A DNA stretch of 64,000 bases from NCBI GenBank assembly GCA_023402015.1, contig JAEXCU010000018.1, positions 6,047 to 70,046 on the forward strand, given 5' to 3'. Under the pieces are notes generated by a model. That model did not search any database, had not been told where the DNA came from, and saw only the letters and a list, made by a program, of their open reading frames with translations. Numbering within the stretch: position 1 is the first letter of the stretch; each line of letters opens with the position of its first letter. This DNA is from Pseudomonadota bacterium (GTDB lineage Bacteria; Pseudomonadota; Alphaproteobacteria; Rs-D84). Below, in pieces: positions 17,824 to 25,283 of the stretch. A program made the translations under genes and the position numbers.

Positions 17824-19908
17824 ATGCAAAGCGAGAGAGAAAATTTGTCATCGTTAACACCAAAAGATTTTGATATTGCCGGAAATGAATTTCGGGCGTA
17901 TTATGATAACGCCAATAATTTGGTGTTCGTTGTTGACAGTACTTTGGATGACAGAAAACCAAACGTATTGTTGGTTATTAATCCATCGGGCGACCGCAAA
18001 TGGGATGATGTTTTGGTTAATGATTATGGTGTTGACCTGGAAACGGTGCGGCCCAAAAAGGACAATAAATATCAAAAACTGGATATTGAATACAGTGGTC
18101 TGTCGGAATATGACGATTTAATACATCAATATATATCAGGTGGTGATTTGTCGGGCGCACTGGCGGCATTGTCGGAATTTCGTGATGCATCTGTGCGGCG
18201 CGCGGCATCGGAACGCTTGGCGGCGGCGACGGAAACGGCGGACAAATCGCGCGATACAATCATAAAAACAAATCAGACCATTTCTGAATTACAAACGCGG
18301 ATAAAAAAATTGCGTTCCAAATTGTCCCAGCAGAAAAAATCGGTGGGCAAAGAACCGACCAAGCAATCTGCGGCGAAAATTTTGCGGACGGAATCGCAAA
18401 TTGATGCGACAAATGAAAAACTGCGTCGTGCGAAAAAGCGTCTGACCAACGCCCAACGCAGGTTGGTTGCCGCGGACGAAGATGCACAGGTCGCACGGAC
18501 AATATTGGAACGGAACCCACAATCCGCCACCGCCGCGCCGCATCATGCCGCGCGTAAATCCGCCCTGCCGGCGGCGCGTCCGCCACACGATTTGGTGGCA
18601 CGTGAAATTGCGCCTGTGCCCGCAAAAACAGAACCAGAATTTACAGAAATTATAACAGAACAACCAAAGGCAGAAGTTATGGCCGACGAAGAAGTAAAAC
18701 CACTGTTTGACAAAGACCCGGAAATATTGGATGAAGAAATCGCTTTTAAACCGATTGAATTTGATGTACCCAATCCGTCGCCGACCCCAACAACAAATAT
18801 TAATGATGTTGTTGCATCTGATGTGTTTGAACAGGCCACGCCATCACCGTTGTCTTTTACGCCGCCCGTATCTAATAATTCGTCGGCTGCAAATAAACCG
18901 ATTGAGGTCAGACCAATTTCAGGTGTGCCAGACGCGCCCGCCCAGACCCAACCGGTTTTAGATACCATTACATCGGTTGAGGCACCAAATCCCGAAATTG
19001 TGGCAACACCGCAACCTGAATTCACATCGCAATCGCGCCCTGCACCGGTTATGCCAGATGTACCGGGGACGTCGTACAATGCAAATAATGCGGAACCTGA
19101 AATTTCGCCGGCGCCATTGTCATCGGATTTCAGACCGGTTTCACCAATCAGCGGTACAAGCGTATCTGCAACAGAACCGGCCCAGCGTAAACCGACACTG
19201 ATATATTATATCATGTTGATATTATTAATCGTGTTATCAATATTCACATTGTGGTTATATCAGCGCAGTTCTGCGGATAATGTGCCCGACCTGACGACGG
19301 TGGCGTCAACTGAAAACGCCATGCCCACGGCGGTTGTGGCCACGGGTACTGATACGCCGTTTATTGCGCCGGTAAATGAAAATAATGCAGATGAAATAAC
19401 GGAAACGGTTCAAATTATACCGCCAACCCCGATTTCGCAACCTGAACCCGTGGTGATGCCTGAACCGGAACCAGAACCTGTCCAGGTCAGTGCGCAGGTG
19501 GCTGAATCCGTGTCGGTTGTGGCGCCACAGCCTGTATCACAGCCTGAACCGGTGGTTGTCCCAGAACCCGAACCGGAACCTGTTGCAGTAATGGTGGAAC
19601 CAGAACCGGTTGAATCACCATTTATTACCGCGCCCGAACCAGTTGCGACGCCGGCCGAACCGGTGGTGAATAAACCCGCATATAATGTATCACAGCAAGA
19701 AAATATGTTTGTTGCCGCACCTGATTATGAAACGGATGCCACGTATTATTCAGACACGCAATATGACGAACCGGCCGAAACCTGTGACGGTGGTGCGTTG
19801 CCAAATGCAAATGGATGTTGCCCTGGTGAAATATTTACCGATATGGAAGATGGCACATTTGCATGTTGTACATCAGACGGGGTTGAATGTTTCCCGCCAA
19901 TGCAATAA
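17824..19908 (+). CDS. bitopic membrane protein with coiled coil, Pro-rich periplasmic region and Cys-rich tail
   Basis: This 694-residue protein starts at the ATG at 17824, with a GGGGGA ribosome-binding site. Residues about 130-230 are a charged coiled coil, and 230-450 are acidic and proline-rich. A single membrane segment lies at about 458-480 (YYIMLILLIVLSIFTLWLY). The following 150 residues carry PEPEPEPV repeats like those of TonB/TolA-type proteins. The tail is a small Cys-rich domain (NANGCCPGEIF, FACCTSDGVECF). The topology predicts a cytoplasmic N-terminus and a periplasm-spanning Pro rod. The function is unknown. Tandem arrangement with gcrA hints at an envelope or division link (inference). 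Confidence 0.78.
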   Translation: MQSERENLSSLTPKDFDIAGNEFRAYYDNANNLVFVVDSTLDDRKPNVLLVINPSGDRKWDDVLVNDYGVDLETVRPKKDNKYQKLDIEYSGLSEYDDLIHQYISGGDLSGALAALSEFRDASVRRAASERLAAATETADKSRDTIIKTNQTISELQTRIKKLRSKLSQQKKSVGKEPTKQSAAKILRTESQIDATNEKLRRAKKRLTNAQRRLVAADEDAQVARTILERNPQSATAAPHHAARKSALPAARPPHDLVAREIAPVPAKTEPEFTEIITEQPKAEVMADEEVKPLFDKDPEILDEEIAFKPIEFDVPNPSPTPTTNINDVVASDVFEQATPSPLSFTPPVSNNSSAANKPIEVRPISGVPDAPAQTQPVLDTITSVEAPNPEIVATPQPEFTSQSRPAPVMPDVPGTSYNANNAEPEISPAPLSSDFRPVSPISGTSVSATEPAQRKPTLIYYIMLILLIVLSIFTLWLYQRSSADNVPDLTTVASTENAMPTAVVATGTDTPFIAPVNENNADEITETVQIIPPTPISQPEPVVMPEPEPEPVQVSAQVAESVSVVAPQPVSQPEPVVVPEPEPEPVAVMVEPEPVESPFITAPEPVATPAEPVVNKPAYNVSQQENMFVAAPDYETDATYYSDTQYDEPAETCDGGALPNANGCCPGEIFTDMEDGTFACCTSDGVECFPPMQ

Positions 19909-19935
19909 AAAAATCCCCCGAATGGGGGATTTTTT
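19908..19935 (+). terminator. terminator after the 17824-19908 gene
   Basis: Stem ATCCCCC / GGGGGAT followed by six T. Confidence 0.88.
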
Positions 19936-19937
19936 AA

Positions 19938-20015
19938 TGTGTAGTGTGTAGAGTGGAAAGTGTAATCAATTTGTTTATATCCTAACTTACAATTTTTACT
20001 CTACACTGTTCACAC
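19938..20015. repeat. imperfect inverted repeat (intergenic hairpin)
   Basis: GTGTAGTGTGTAGAGT on the left mirrors ACTCTACACTGTTCACAC on the right, with TGTAA / TTACA inside. Transcribed, it would form a long hairpin. It sits between the terminator and the promoter of leader RNA A; it may be a repeat family of this genome. Confidence 0.55.
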
Positions 20016-20028
20016 CATTTTTTCTCTC

Positions 20029-20057
20029 TTGTAATTTAATCCCAATCATTATATAAT
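20029..20057 (+). promoter_or_regulatory. promoter of leader RNA A
   Basis: TTGTAA, 17-base spacer, TATAAT. The predicted start falls just before the first hairpin of the leader (20065). Confidence 0.72.
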
Positions 20058-20062
20058 TCTTA

Positions 20063-20275
20063 TGTCAATGGGTGTTCCATTGATGGGGTGTGGAAACCTC
20101 TGCGTAAGCGTCGGAATACAAACCTGCGGCGCGCAATTGGCGCCGGTTTTAATATTCAGACGAAAAACAAAACTCCTGATACCCATTGGGCCAGGAGGGC
20201 CGCGGAATATTTAATACGTGGCACAATTCTTACGATTGTTTCCAACCTCCTGACCACCAAGTTTTGGTGGTTTTT
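20063..20275 (+). promoter_or_regulatory. structured leader RNA A with terminator (copy 1 of 3)
   Basis: In order: hairpin TCAATGG/CCATTGA (20065-20083), then GGGG. A GAATA...TATTC / AAACC...GGTTT stem follows, with internal loop TGC and inner GGCGC/GCGCC pair. Next is a hairpin CTCCTG/CAGGAG (20173-20197), then GCCGCG/CGTGGC and CAAT/ATTG around a TTCTTACG loop. Last is CCTCCTGACC (20246-20255) overlapping a terminator CCACCAA/TTGGTGG plus five T. GGCCAGGAGG (20189-20198) can pair with that last element instead of its own hairpin partner. Order and stems match leaders B and C although most paired bases differ. Confidence 0.72.
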
Positions 20276-20303
20276 CATTGCGAAAAAACAGGAGATTGAA
20301 CAA

Positions 20304-20993
20304 ATGAAAGTATTAAAATTTTTAATTATGGTGGGAATGCTGATTTGCGTTGCCGAAAATAAATCCTATGCCATTGGCGCCATGGGCGACCCGTGCACAG
20401 ACATGTGTAGTTGTTGCGCAATTATGATAGAAAATTTAGAATATTGGAACTCTGTGGAAAGTATTTCAGATGCCACCAGTACTGTTTACACTTTTGCATC
20501 GGCCTATCCTGATTACAGTTCAATGCATTTTTTTCAAGATATTGCCGCGGGATATGCTGATTCTTTGGGGACTGCGTACTATCTGGCACAAAATCAACTG
20601 TCTGCGTACCAGATTTGTGATTGGGGATCGGCCGGTGAAATATGCAGTGTGGGATGTGAATACCCAGGCGCCAGTTCCGAACAAGATTGCGCAGATGTAT
20701 CAAAAATCTGGCAAGATACAGAACCGGGATATCAGGCCGCGCCCAACAGCGCATTTTTGTGCGACAGTTGTTATGAAACACCCCTTATGGATTACCGCTG
20801 TGCGACCGGATATTATGGCAGTTCATCCAATGGCACAACCGGATGTACACCGTGCCCCAGCGAAGATGGTGCGGCCGGAACATCTGCGGCTGGCAGTACG
20901 GCACGCACATCATGCTATATGCCGTCGGGAACACAGTTTTCCAACACCACAGGTTCGGGTCAATGGACCGGCAACAGTTATTATTGTAATTAA
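20304..20993 (+). CDS. secreted Cys-rich protein A with shared C-terminal domain
   Basis: This 229-residue product starts at the ATG at 20304, with AGGAG nine bases upstream; in-frame codons further upstream belong to the leader RNA. A signal peptide spans about residues 1-23. The N-terminal half has its own Cys pattern (CTDMCSCC, then C residues every 15-30). The last 64 residues (CATGYYGSSSNG, CPCPSEDG-like CTPCPSEDG, TARTSCYMPSG, GNSYYCN) are nearly identical to the end of the protein at 29246-29812. They are recognisably related to the end of 23735-24307. It ends at the window's only R1-R2 repeat pair in direct order. The function is unknown. Confidence 0.82.
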   Translation: MKVLKFLIMVGMLICVAENKSYAIGAMGDPCTDMCSCCAIMIENLEYWNSVESISDATSTVYTFASAYPDYSSMHFFQDIAAGYADSLGTAYYLAQNQLSAYQICDWGSAGEICSVGCEYPGASSEQDCADVSKIWQDTEPGYQAAPNSAFLCDSCYETPLMDYRCATGYYGSSSNGTTGCTPCPSEDGAAGTSAAGSTARTSCYMPSGTQFSNTTGSGQWTGNSYYCN

Positions 20994-21009
20994 AGTGCCC
21001 ACGTCGTCC

Positions 21010-21101
21010 GGCAATCCATAAATGTGTGTCGCTGGGCACTGCGTGCCTGCGCGTATCCTCGGTATTTATTCAAACTGCGCTGCGCTTGTTTTCATATACT
21101 C
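21010..21101 (+). repeat. repeat R1, copy 1 (inverted partner at 29963-30054)
   Basis: About 92 bases that match the reverse complement of 29963-30054 with only a handful of differences by eye. Both copies lie just downstream of one of the near-identical Cys protein genes. No ORF is conserved in the repeat. Confidence 0.85.
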
Positions 21102-21105
21102 GGAT

Positions 21106-21207
21106 TCATTGCGAGCGAACGCAGTGCAGCGTGGCAATCCATAAGTAAAGCGGCGAGTTTCATTAATCATCCGGATTGCCACGGTCGTTTCACTTCCTTG
21201 CAATGAC
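21106..21207 (+). repeat. repeat R2, copy 1
   Basis: Begins TCATTGCGAG and ends TTGCAATGACG. The interior shares CGTGGCAATCCATA and GTAAAGCG with 29821-29929 in the same orientation. It resembles the short palindromic intergenic repeats with ATTGCGA/TCGCAAT ends found in many host-associated bacteria. Confidence 0.75.
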
Positions 21208-21271
21208 GAAGATAAAAATCGTTGTCCATCCATAATGACAAATGGGACAAAGTGGCGCAGTTATATATCGC

Positions 21272-21300
21272 AAAAAAAATCCCCCAATGGGGGGATTTTT
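21272..21300 (-). terminator. terminator of acpS
   Basis: Stem AATCCCCC / GGGGGATT next to the acpS stop, with the run of T on the minus strand. Confidence 0.85.
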
Positions 21301-21676
21301 ATAACTTTTCAATTACAACAATTGCGGCGGAATAATCGTCTTGGTCTGTAATTGATAAATGTACGTTGGCATTTGCGCCGGCACGTTCTTTTAATGCGGC
21401 CTTGGCACCACCGGCAATTAATAATTCCGGACGACCTGCATCGTCATGAATAACAGACACATCAGAAAAAGCAATATCATCACCAAATCCGGTGCCCAAT
21501 GCCTTTAAACATGCCTCGCGCGCGGCCCAGAAATTGGCCAAATGTTTTTCTGCGTTTGCATTGTCTGCATCGGCATATTCCAATTCTTTTTTTGTAAAGA
21601 TGCGTTGTTTTTTAAATGCAGACCAATCCAAAAATCGTCCACATTCCACCAAATCAATTCCAATACCAATTATCAC
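21299..21676 (-). CDS. acpS: holo-[acyl-carrier-protein] synthase
   Basis: AcpS transfers the 4'-phosphopantetheine arm of CoA to a serine of acyl carrier protein, activating it for fatty acid synthesis. The 125-residue product has the family signatures GIGIDLVECGRF at the N-terminus (magnesium-binding Asp), FWAAREACLKALGTGF in the middle and VHLSITDQDDYSAA near the end. The length is typical. It is monocistronic and ends at its own terminator. In several alphaproteobacteria acpS lies with lepB/rnc, which is not the case here. Confidence 0.95.
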   Translation of the reverse strand: MIIGIGIDLVECGRFLDWSAFKKQRIFTKKELEYADADNANAEKHLANFWAAREACLKALGTGFGDDIAFSDVSVIHDDAGRPELLIAGGAKAALKERAGANANVHLSITDQDDYSAAIVVIEKL

Positions 21677-21802
21677 GGATTTCCTCCTATTTGGTTTAAC
21701 TTGATATCGGCATACTAATAACTTTTTTCCGATTCGTGCAAGCAGAAAATAAAGTATACAATTTTGTGCAGGAAAAAATTAATTCGTGAAATTGGGGTAA
21801 AT

Positions 21803-21827
21803 AAAAACACCGGCCATTTGGCCGGTG
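21803..21827 (-). terminator. terminator of the 34-codon gene
   Basis: Stem CACCGGCC / GGCCGGTG followed by five T on the minus strand, 12 bases after the small ORF's stop. Confidence 0.85.
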
Positions 21828-21838
21828 AATATTTGAAA

Positions 21839-21943
21839 TTATTCATGCGAAGATTTAGAATTATTATCGCCTTTCTTGCCGCCTTTTTTGTTGCTGTTCA
21901 GGCTGTTGCAATTTTTGCACTGGGATTTTTCATTTTTCTCCAT
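21839..21943 (-). CDS. 34-residue Lys/Ser/Asn-rich peptide with CxxC
   Basis: A short reading frame (MEKNEKSQCKNCNSLN...) with one CKNC pair and a hydrophilic Lys/Gly/Ser/Asn tail. Its support is a complete transcription unit. A promoter TTGTAT-17-TATCAT lies at 21991-22019, a GGAAAGAGA ribosome-binding site directly precedes the ATG, and a strong terminator follows the stop. The CxxC could bind metal, or be the conserved start of a small zinc-ribbon-like peptide. No family is recognised. The hydrophobic frame on the opposite strand lacks these signals. Confidence 0.55.
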   Translation of the reverse strand: MEKNEKSQCKNCNSLNSNKKGGKKGDNNSKSSHE

Positions 21944-21990
21944 TTCTCTTTCCTTTTGGTTGATTGTGTTTATTTTGTCCGGACAATTAA

Positions 21991-22019
21991 ATGATATCTT
22001 ACAGTTGATGTATATACAA
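21991..22019 (-). promoter_or_regulatory. promoter of the 34-codon gene
   Basis: On the minus strand: TTGTAT, 17 bases, TATCAT. Confidence 0.5.
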
Positions 22020-22038
22020 TATGCATGTATCCCTGAAA

Positions 22039-22093
22039 TAAAAACGACGGCGTGGTGCCGTCAAAAAACAAAACCGCCGATGCGGCGGTTTAA
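22039..22093 (-). terminator. two tandem terminators after tRNA-Pro
   Basis: On the minus strand, AACCGCCG/CGGCGGTT is followed by a T-rich run, then GACGGC/GCCGTC followed by a second T run. Confidence 0.8.
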
Positions 22094-22097
22094 ATTT

Positions 22098-22174
22098 TGG
22101 TCGGGGCGACAGGAATCGAACCTGCGACCCCTTGCACCCCATGCAAGTACTCTACCAGGCTGAGCTACGCCCCG
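22098..22174 (-). tRNA. tRNA-Pro (anticodon GGG)
   Basis: A 77-base cloverleaf with acceptor CGGGGCG / CGCCCCG and encoded CCA. The anticodon loop ATGGGGT, closed by CTTGC/GCAAG, gives GGG, reading CCC. It is followed by two tandem terminators. Confidence 0.95.
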
Positions 22175-22222
22175 ACATGGATGCTAATATAACTGATAAG
22201 ATTCCAAAAAACAATTGTTTTT

Positions 22223-22660
22223 TTATTGGGCCGTTTCTGGACAATTACTTTGAATCATATCTGCAATTTGTTGGTCCATGGCAATTTGCCGCGCCGATGA
22301 CAATGCGCATGGGTCGCAATCACGGCGAATTTGCCCCGGGCGGCATACAAATGTTATTTCATTACATGCGCCATGAATACGCGTCGTTATTTGTGCGTTG
22401 GCGTATTGTGTGGCCAAATCCAAATATTTCTGTGGAACAGAATCCGGGTTGTATGCCCATGTCTGGGATACGACATTCATTATATTTTGAACACATGGAT
22501 CGGTATTCGTAATATGAACAACGTTTGTGGCGGGATTTTCAGATTTCATATTGCGGCCGGTATGAATTAATGTCCATGCAACAATTCCGATGCATAAAAC
22601 CACCACCAAAAACAGTAATATATATTGCGCAATTGAAAAAGAATTTGTATCCCTGGACAT
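22223..22660 (-). CDS. single-pass membrane protein with periplasmic Cys domain
   Basis: This is a 145-residue protein. A membrane segment at about residues 12-33 (ILLFLVVVLCIGIVAWTLI) follows a short cytoplasmic start. The remaining 110 residues would be periplasmic and carry six cysteines, including CRPGQIRRDCDPC. The start is supported by a run of eight G five bases before the ATG, an extreme case of the G-rich ribosome-binding sites in this window. It lies just upstream of tRNA-Pro on the same strand. No family is recognised. Confidence 0.72.
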   Translation of the reverse strand: MSRDTNSFSIAQYILLFLVVVLCIGIVAWTLIHTGRNMKSENPATNVVHITNTDPCVQNIMNVVSQTWAYNPDSVPQKYLDLATQYANAQITTRIHGACNEITFVCRPGQIRRDCDPCALSSARQIAMDQQIADMIQSNCPETAQ

Positions 22661-22832
22661 TATTTCCCCCCCGATTTAAATTTACCGCAAAATATTATTA
22701 TTCAGATGCATTTTATCACAGAATTTGGCGATAAAATACGAATTTTTATTCCTGGAAATGTTTGCATTTTTGTTTTTTGTGGGTTAAAATAACCCGTCAT
22801 TAAATTTCATCATAAACACAAGGAGAATGGAC

Positions 22833-23717
22833 ATGTTTACCACAGAAAAATTAAAGACATTCTCTTGGGTGAATGTCGGAAACCCCGATCACGCGGATTT
22901 TGAAAAACTGCAAACAGAATACAAAATTGACGAAGATACCATTTCTGATATTTTGGACCCAGATGAACAGCCCAGATTTGAAGTAGAAGACGATTACAAG
23001 GTTATAATCGTTCGTTTTCCCATTATTAATCGTGAAACTGACACATTGTGGCATACGGAACCACTGTCCATTATTTACACATCGTCGCGCGTTATTACCG
23101 TTTGTCGTAAACGCTGTGATTTGTTGGACAAAATTAAAAAAGATGAAAAAACATCGCGAGAAGAATTTATTTTAAATATTATTTATTATATTGCGGAATC
23201 TTATTTACGGTTTTTAAAGGAATTAAATAAACGCGTTTTGGAATCTAAAAAGGCCCTGCAAGAACGCATTCGTAAACAAGAACTGATGGCATTGTTAGAG
23301 GTTGAAAACAGTTATACCCTGTATATGGCGGGTTTAAAGGGCAATGTTGCGGTGCTGGATAAATTGGAAAAAGTTCGTGGTTTTGTAAAAACCGAAGAAA
23401 CACGCGAACTGGCCGAAGATGCGCGCATTGAACTGGCCCAGGGGATGGAGGTTGTTACGTCATACAGCAAAATGCTGAAATCAATCAAGGAAACATTTGA
23501 AAGTGTCATTAATATGGATTCCAATACATACATTAATCGGTTAACCATGTGGAATATTATATTGGTTGTACCGACCGTGATAGTTGGGTATTACGGAATG
23601 AATATGAAATTGCCATTTGCGGACAATGATATGGCGGCCATGGCAATATTTGTTTTAATAATGGTTTTATTATTGGGATTCGCAATGTTCAGCACACTGC
23701 GCCGGCGAATTATTTAA
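22833..23717 (+). CDS. corA: CorA-family magnesium/cobalt transporter
   Basis: This 294-residue protein has the CorA plan: a soluble alpha/beta N-terminal funnel domain, a long stalk helix at about 130-225, and two C-terminal membrane helices. The signature GMN motif occurs in YYGMNMKLPF between the helices. CorA forms a pentameric channel for Mg2+ uptake at the inner membrane. I chose the ATG at 22833 because AGGAG lies 7 bases upstream of it; an ATG at 22827 would be only 1 base from that site. The C-terminal STLRRRII basic tail is typical. Confidence 0.93.
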   Translation: MFTTEKLKTFSWVNVGNPDHADFEKLQTEYKIDEDTISDILDPDEQPRFEVEDDYKVIIVRFPIINRETDTLWHTEPLSIIYTSSRVITVCRKRCDLLDKIKKDEKTSREEFILNIIYYIAESYLRFLKELNKRVLESKKALQERIRKQELMALLEVENSYTLYMAGLKGNVAVLDKLEKVRGFVKTEETRELAEDARIELAQGMEVVTSYSKMLKSIKETFESVINMDSNTYINRLTMWNIILVVPTVIVGYYGMNMKLPFADNDMAAMAIFVLIMVLLLGFAMFSTLRRRII

Positions 23718-23734
23718 AATATCCCAATCGTTTT

Positions 23735-24307
23735 TTATGGTGTGTAAAAACAATCTTCATCAAATTGGAATGTTCCGTTGTCATCGGTAAAACTTAACTG
23801 GATTGACAGAAAACATTGTGATAATCCGGTGGCACCGGATGTTTCGGTTGTGCCGGCAACACCGTAATGTTCGGGACATGGCATGCAATCCATACGGTTT
23901 TTATAATATCCCTGTTTGCATGAAAAAACATCTGCGGTTAATGAATAAAGTTCCATATAATCAGGATAAATTTGCGTACAAGCAAACGTATATTCACTGC
24001 ACATTTTTATCGGTGTCAAACCGTCAGAACATTCGCCTTGGCCGGGCATGCATTCACCACCATGGGCGCAATATGTTCCATGTGGTGTTTGCATATCGCC
24101 GTTATCGTCGTATTCTATTATTAAATCCGTACCACAGACGGATTCGCCTGGATTAATTGTATACAGACAATATATTTCATCATCTGTGGTTATAAAACAT
24201 GGTTCATATACATTTCCGGCGATGGTTATTCTGGCCTGGCGAAAACCAAATGCCAATGCGTTTACGGTGTATGTTAATGCGAACATGACAATTAAAACAA
24301 TTTTCAT
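23735..24307 (-). CDS. secreted Cys-rich protein C with shared C-terminal domain
   Basis: This 190-residue product starts at the ATG at 24307, with GGGGG five bases upstream. A signal peptide ends at about residue 20. The mature protein has about 15 cysteines. Its last 65 residues follow the same pattern as proteins A (20304) and B (29246): GYY, CxxCP, G(A/V)AGT, a Cys, F, G and a final aromatic pair near Cys. Here most other residues have changed. The gene lies 25 bases after the terminator of leader RNA C. Function and location beyond export are unknown. Confidence 0.8.
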   Translation of the reverse strand: MKIVLIVMFALTYTVNALAFGFRQARITIAGNVYEPCFITTDDEIYCLYTINPGESVCGTDLIIEYDDNGDMQTPHGTYCAHGGECMPGQGECSDGLTPIKMCSEYTFACTQIYPDYMELYSLTADVFSCKQGYYKNRMDCMPCPEHYGVAGTTETSGATGLSQCFLSIQLSFTDDNGTFQFDEDCFYTP

Positions 24308-24331
24308 TCTTACCCCCATTAGTTTTTAATG

Positions 24332-24572
24332 AAAAACCGCCAAGAAATTGGCGGTCGGGGAGTTAAGAAAATCATGTACAAGAATGATCCCTGTGGTTTT
24401 TACGCGGAACCCGCGCTGTTATATAACCACAGGCCCCCCGGCCTTTTATGGTCAGGGCATATAACAAATGGCGCAAATGCGCCGCTGTTATGCGGATGCT
24501 AATGCGGTGTTTCCGCATCACTTGTACGTGGGTTTTCTTACGACCCCGAACCCAATATCCCTTTGGATTCAT
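24332..24572 (-). promoter_or_regulatory. structured leader RNA C with terminator (copy 3 of 3, minus strand)
   Basis: Read on the minus strand: hairpin GAATCC/GGGTTC with loop AAAGGGATATT (identical to B's loop), then TTCGGGG. ATGCGG/CCGCAT follows, then ATAACA/TGTTAT enclosing GGCGC-ATTT-GCGCC. Next is CCCTGACC/GGCCGGGG, then TGTGGTT/AACCACA with an inner GCGG/CCGC, then ATCAT/ATGAT around TTCTTGT. Last is AACTCCCCGACC overlapping a terminator CCGCCAA/TTGGCGG plus T run. GGCCGGGG can pair with the last CCCCGACC as well as with its own hairpin partner. Confidence 0.75.
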
Positions 24573-24577
24573 ATGGT

Positions 24578-24605
24578 ATTATACCGTTTTTGGTGAAAAT
24601 CACAA
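24578..24605 (-). promoter_or_regulatory. promoter of leader RNA C
   Basis: On the minus strand TTGTGA, 16 bases, TATAAT. The first hairpin begins eight bases after the -10 box, as in leader B. Confidence 0.72.
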
Positions 24606-24607
24606 TA

Positions 24608-24634
24608 TAAAAATATCCCCCATGCGGGGGATGT
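24608..24634 (-). terminator. terminator of adk
   Basis: Stem ATCCCCC / GGGGGAT with T run on the minus strand, directly after the adk stop. It immediately precedes the leader C promoter. Confidence 0.85.
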
Positions 24635-24636
24635 TT

Positions 24637-25191
24637 TTATTTCTGCAATGCGGCGACGATTTCGGCAAAGTTATCATTTTCCTCGCCATGTGCATCAATG
24701 TCTGAAAAACGTATTCCCGGTGCGGTGCGCAACCATTCAATGGCCGGAATCGTAATTTTCCAGAATGTATCCAGGCGCCGCCGAATGACATCGGGGTTGG
24801 CGTCGTCTTTGCGCCCCACACCTTCGCGGATGCGTTTGTTAATGCGTGCAATCATTATATCTTCGGGGACATCCAGGTATAAAACATGAATATTATATTT
24901 GTCGGCATAATTTTTCACCAACCATTTTGCCTGGGACAGATTACGTGGAAAACCGTCCAGAATAATATCGCGGTCGTCGGTGATTTTTTCCTGCATTAAA
25001 CGGAATAATTTTTCATCAGACACCAATTCGCCGCGGGCAATTGCCTGGGAAATTTCGGATTCCGGTGGTAATGCGCGCAAAATGGCCCCCGTTTCAATAT
25101 AGTTAAAATCATGATGCCGGCACAACATTTTTGAAAATGTACCCTTGCCTACGCCCTGGCCGCCCATCATAACAATAATATTTTTTTTCAT
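24637..25191 (-). CDS. adk: adenylate kinase
   Basis: Adk catalyses ATP + AMP = 2 ADP and sets the adenylate balance. The 184-residue product has the P-loop GGQGVGKGTFSK, the AMP-binding YIETGAILRA and DGFPRNLSQAKWL, and the LID/Arg region VGRKDDANPDVIRRRL. The LID is short, without the four-Cys zinc site. The start is the ATG at 25191; a longer reading frame has no support. Adk is often near secY in other genomes, but here it sits between rpsA and a leader RNA, transcribed alone. Confidence 0.9.
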   Translation of the reverse strand: MKKNIIVMMGGQGVGKGTFSKMLCRHHDFNYIETGAILRALPPESEISQAIARGELVSDEKLFRLMQEKITDDRDIILDGFPRNLSQAKWLVKNYADKYNIHVLYLDVPEDIMIARINKRIREGVGRKDDANPDVIRRRLDTFWKITIPAIEWLRTAPGIRFSDIDAHGEENDNFAEIVAALQK

Positions 25192-25223
25192 GATACCAAT
25201 GTCCTTTGTGGGATATTTTATCA

Positions 25224-25259
25224 TAAAAAAAAGAATCCGACAAGTTGCCGGATTCTTTT
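25224..25259 (-). terminator. terminator of rpsA
   Basis: Stem AAGAATCCG / CGGATTCTT followed by a T run on the minus strand; it could also work in the other direction. Confidence 0.85.
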
Positions 25260-25283
25260 CCAATGGTTTGAAAATACCAAGAA

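Noticed and set aside
20088..20303. N-terminal extension of the Cys protein A upstream of 20304
   Set aside because: The frame is open by chance through the leader RNA and terminator; the ATG at 20304 has AGGAG and starts a signal peptide.
21764..21994. Hydrophobic 50-76-residue peptide on the plus strand
   Set aside because: No ribosome-binding site or promoter; it is the antisense of the 34-codon minus-strand gene, which has a full set of signals.
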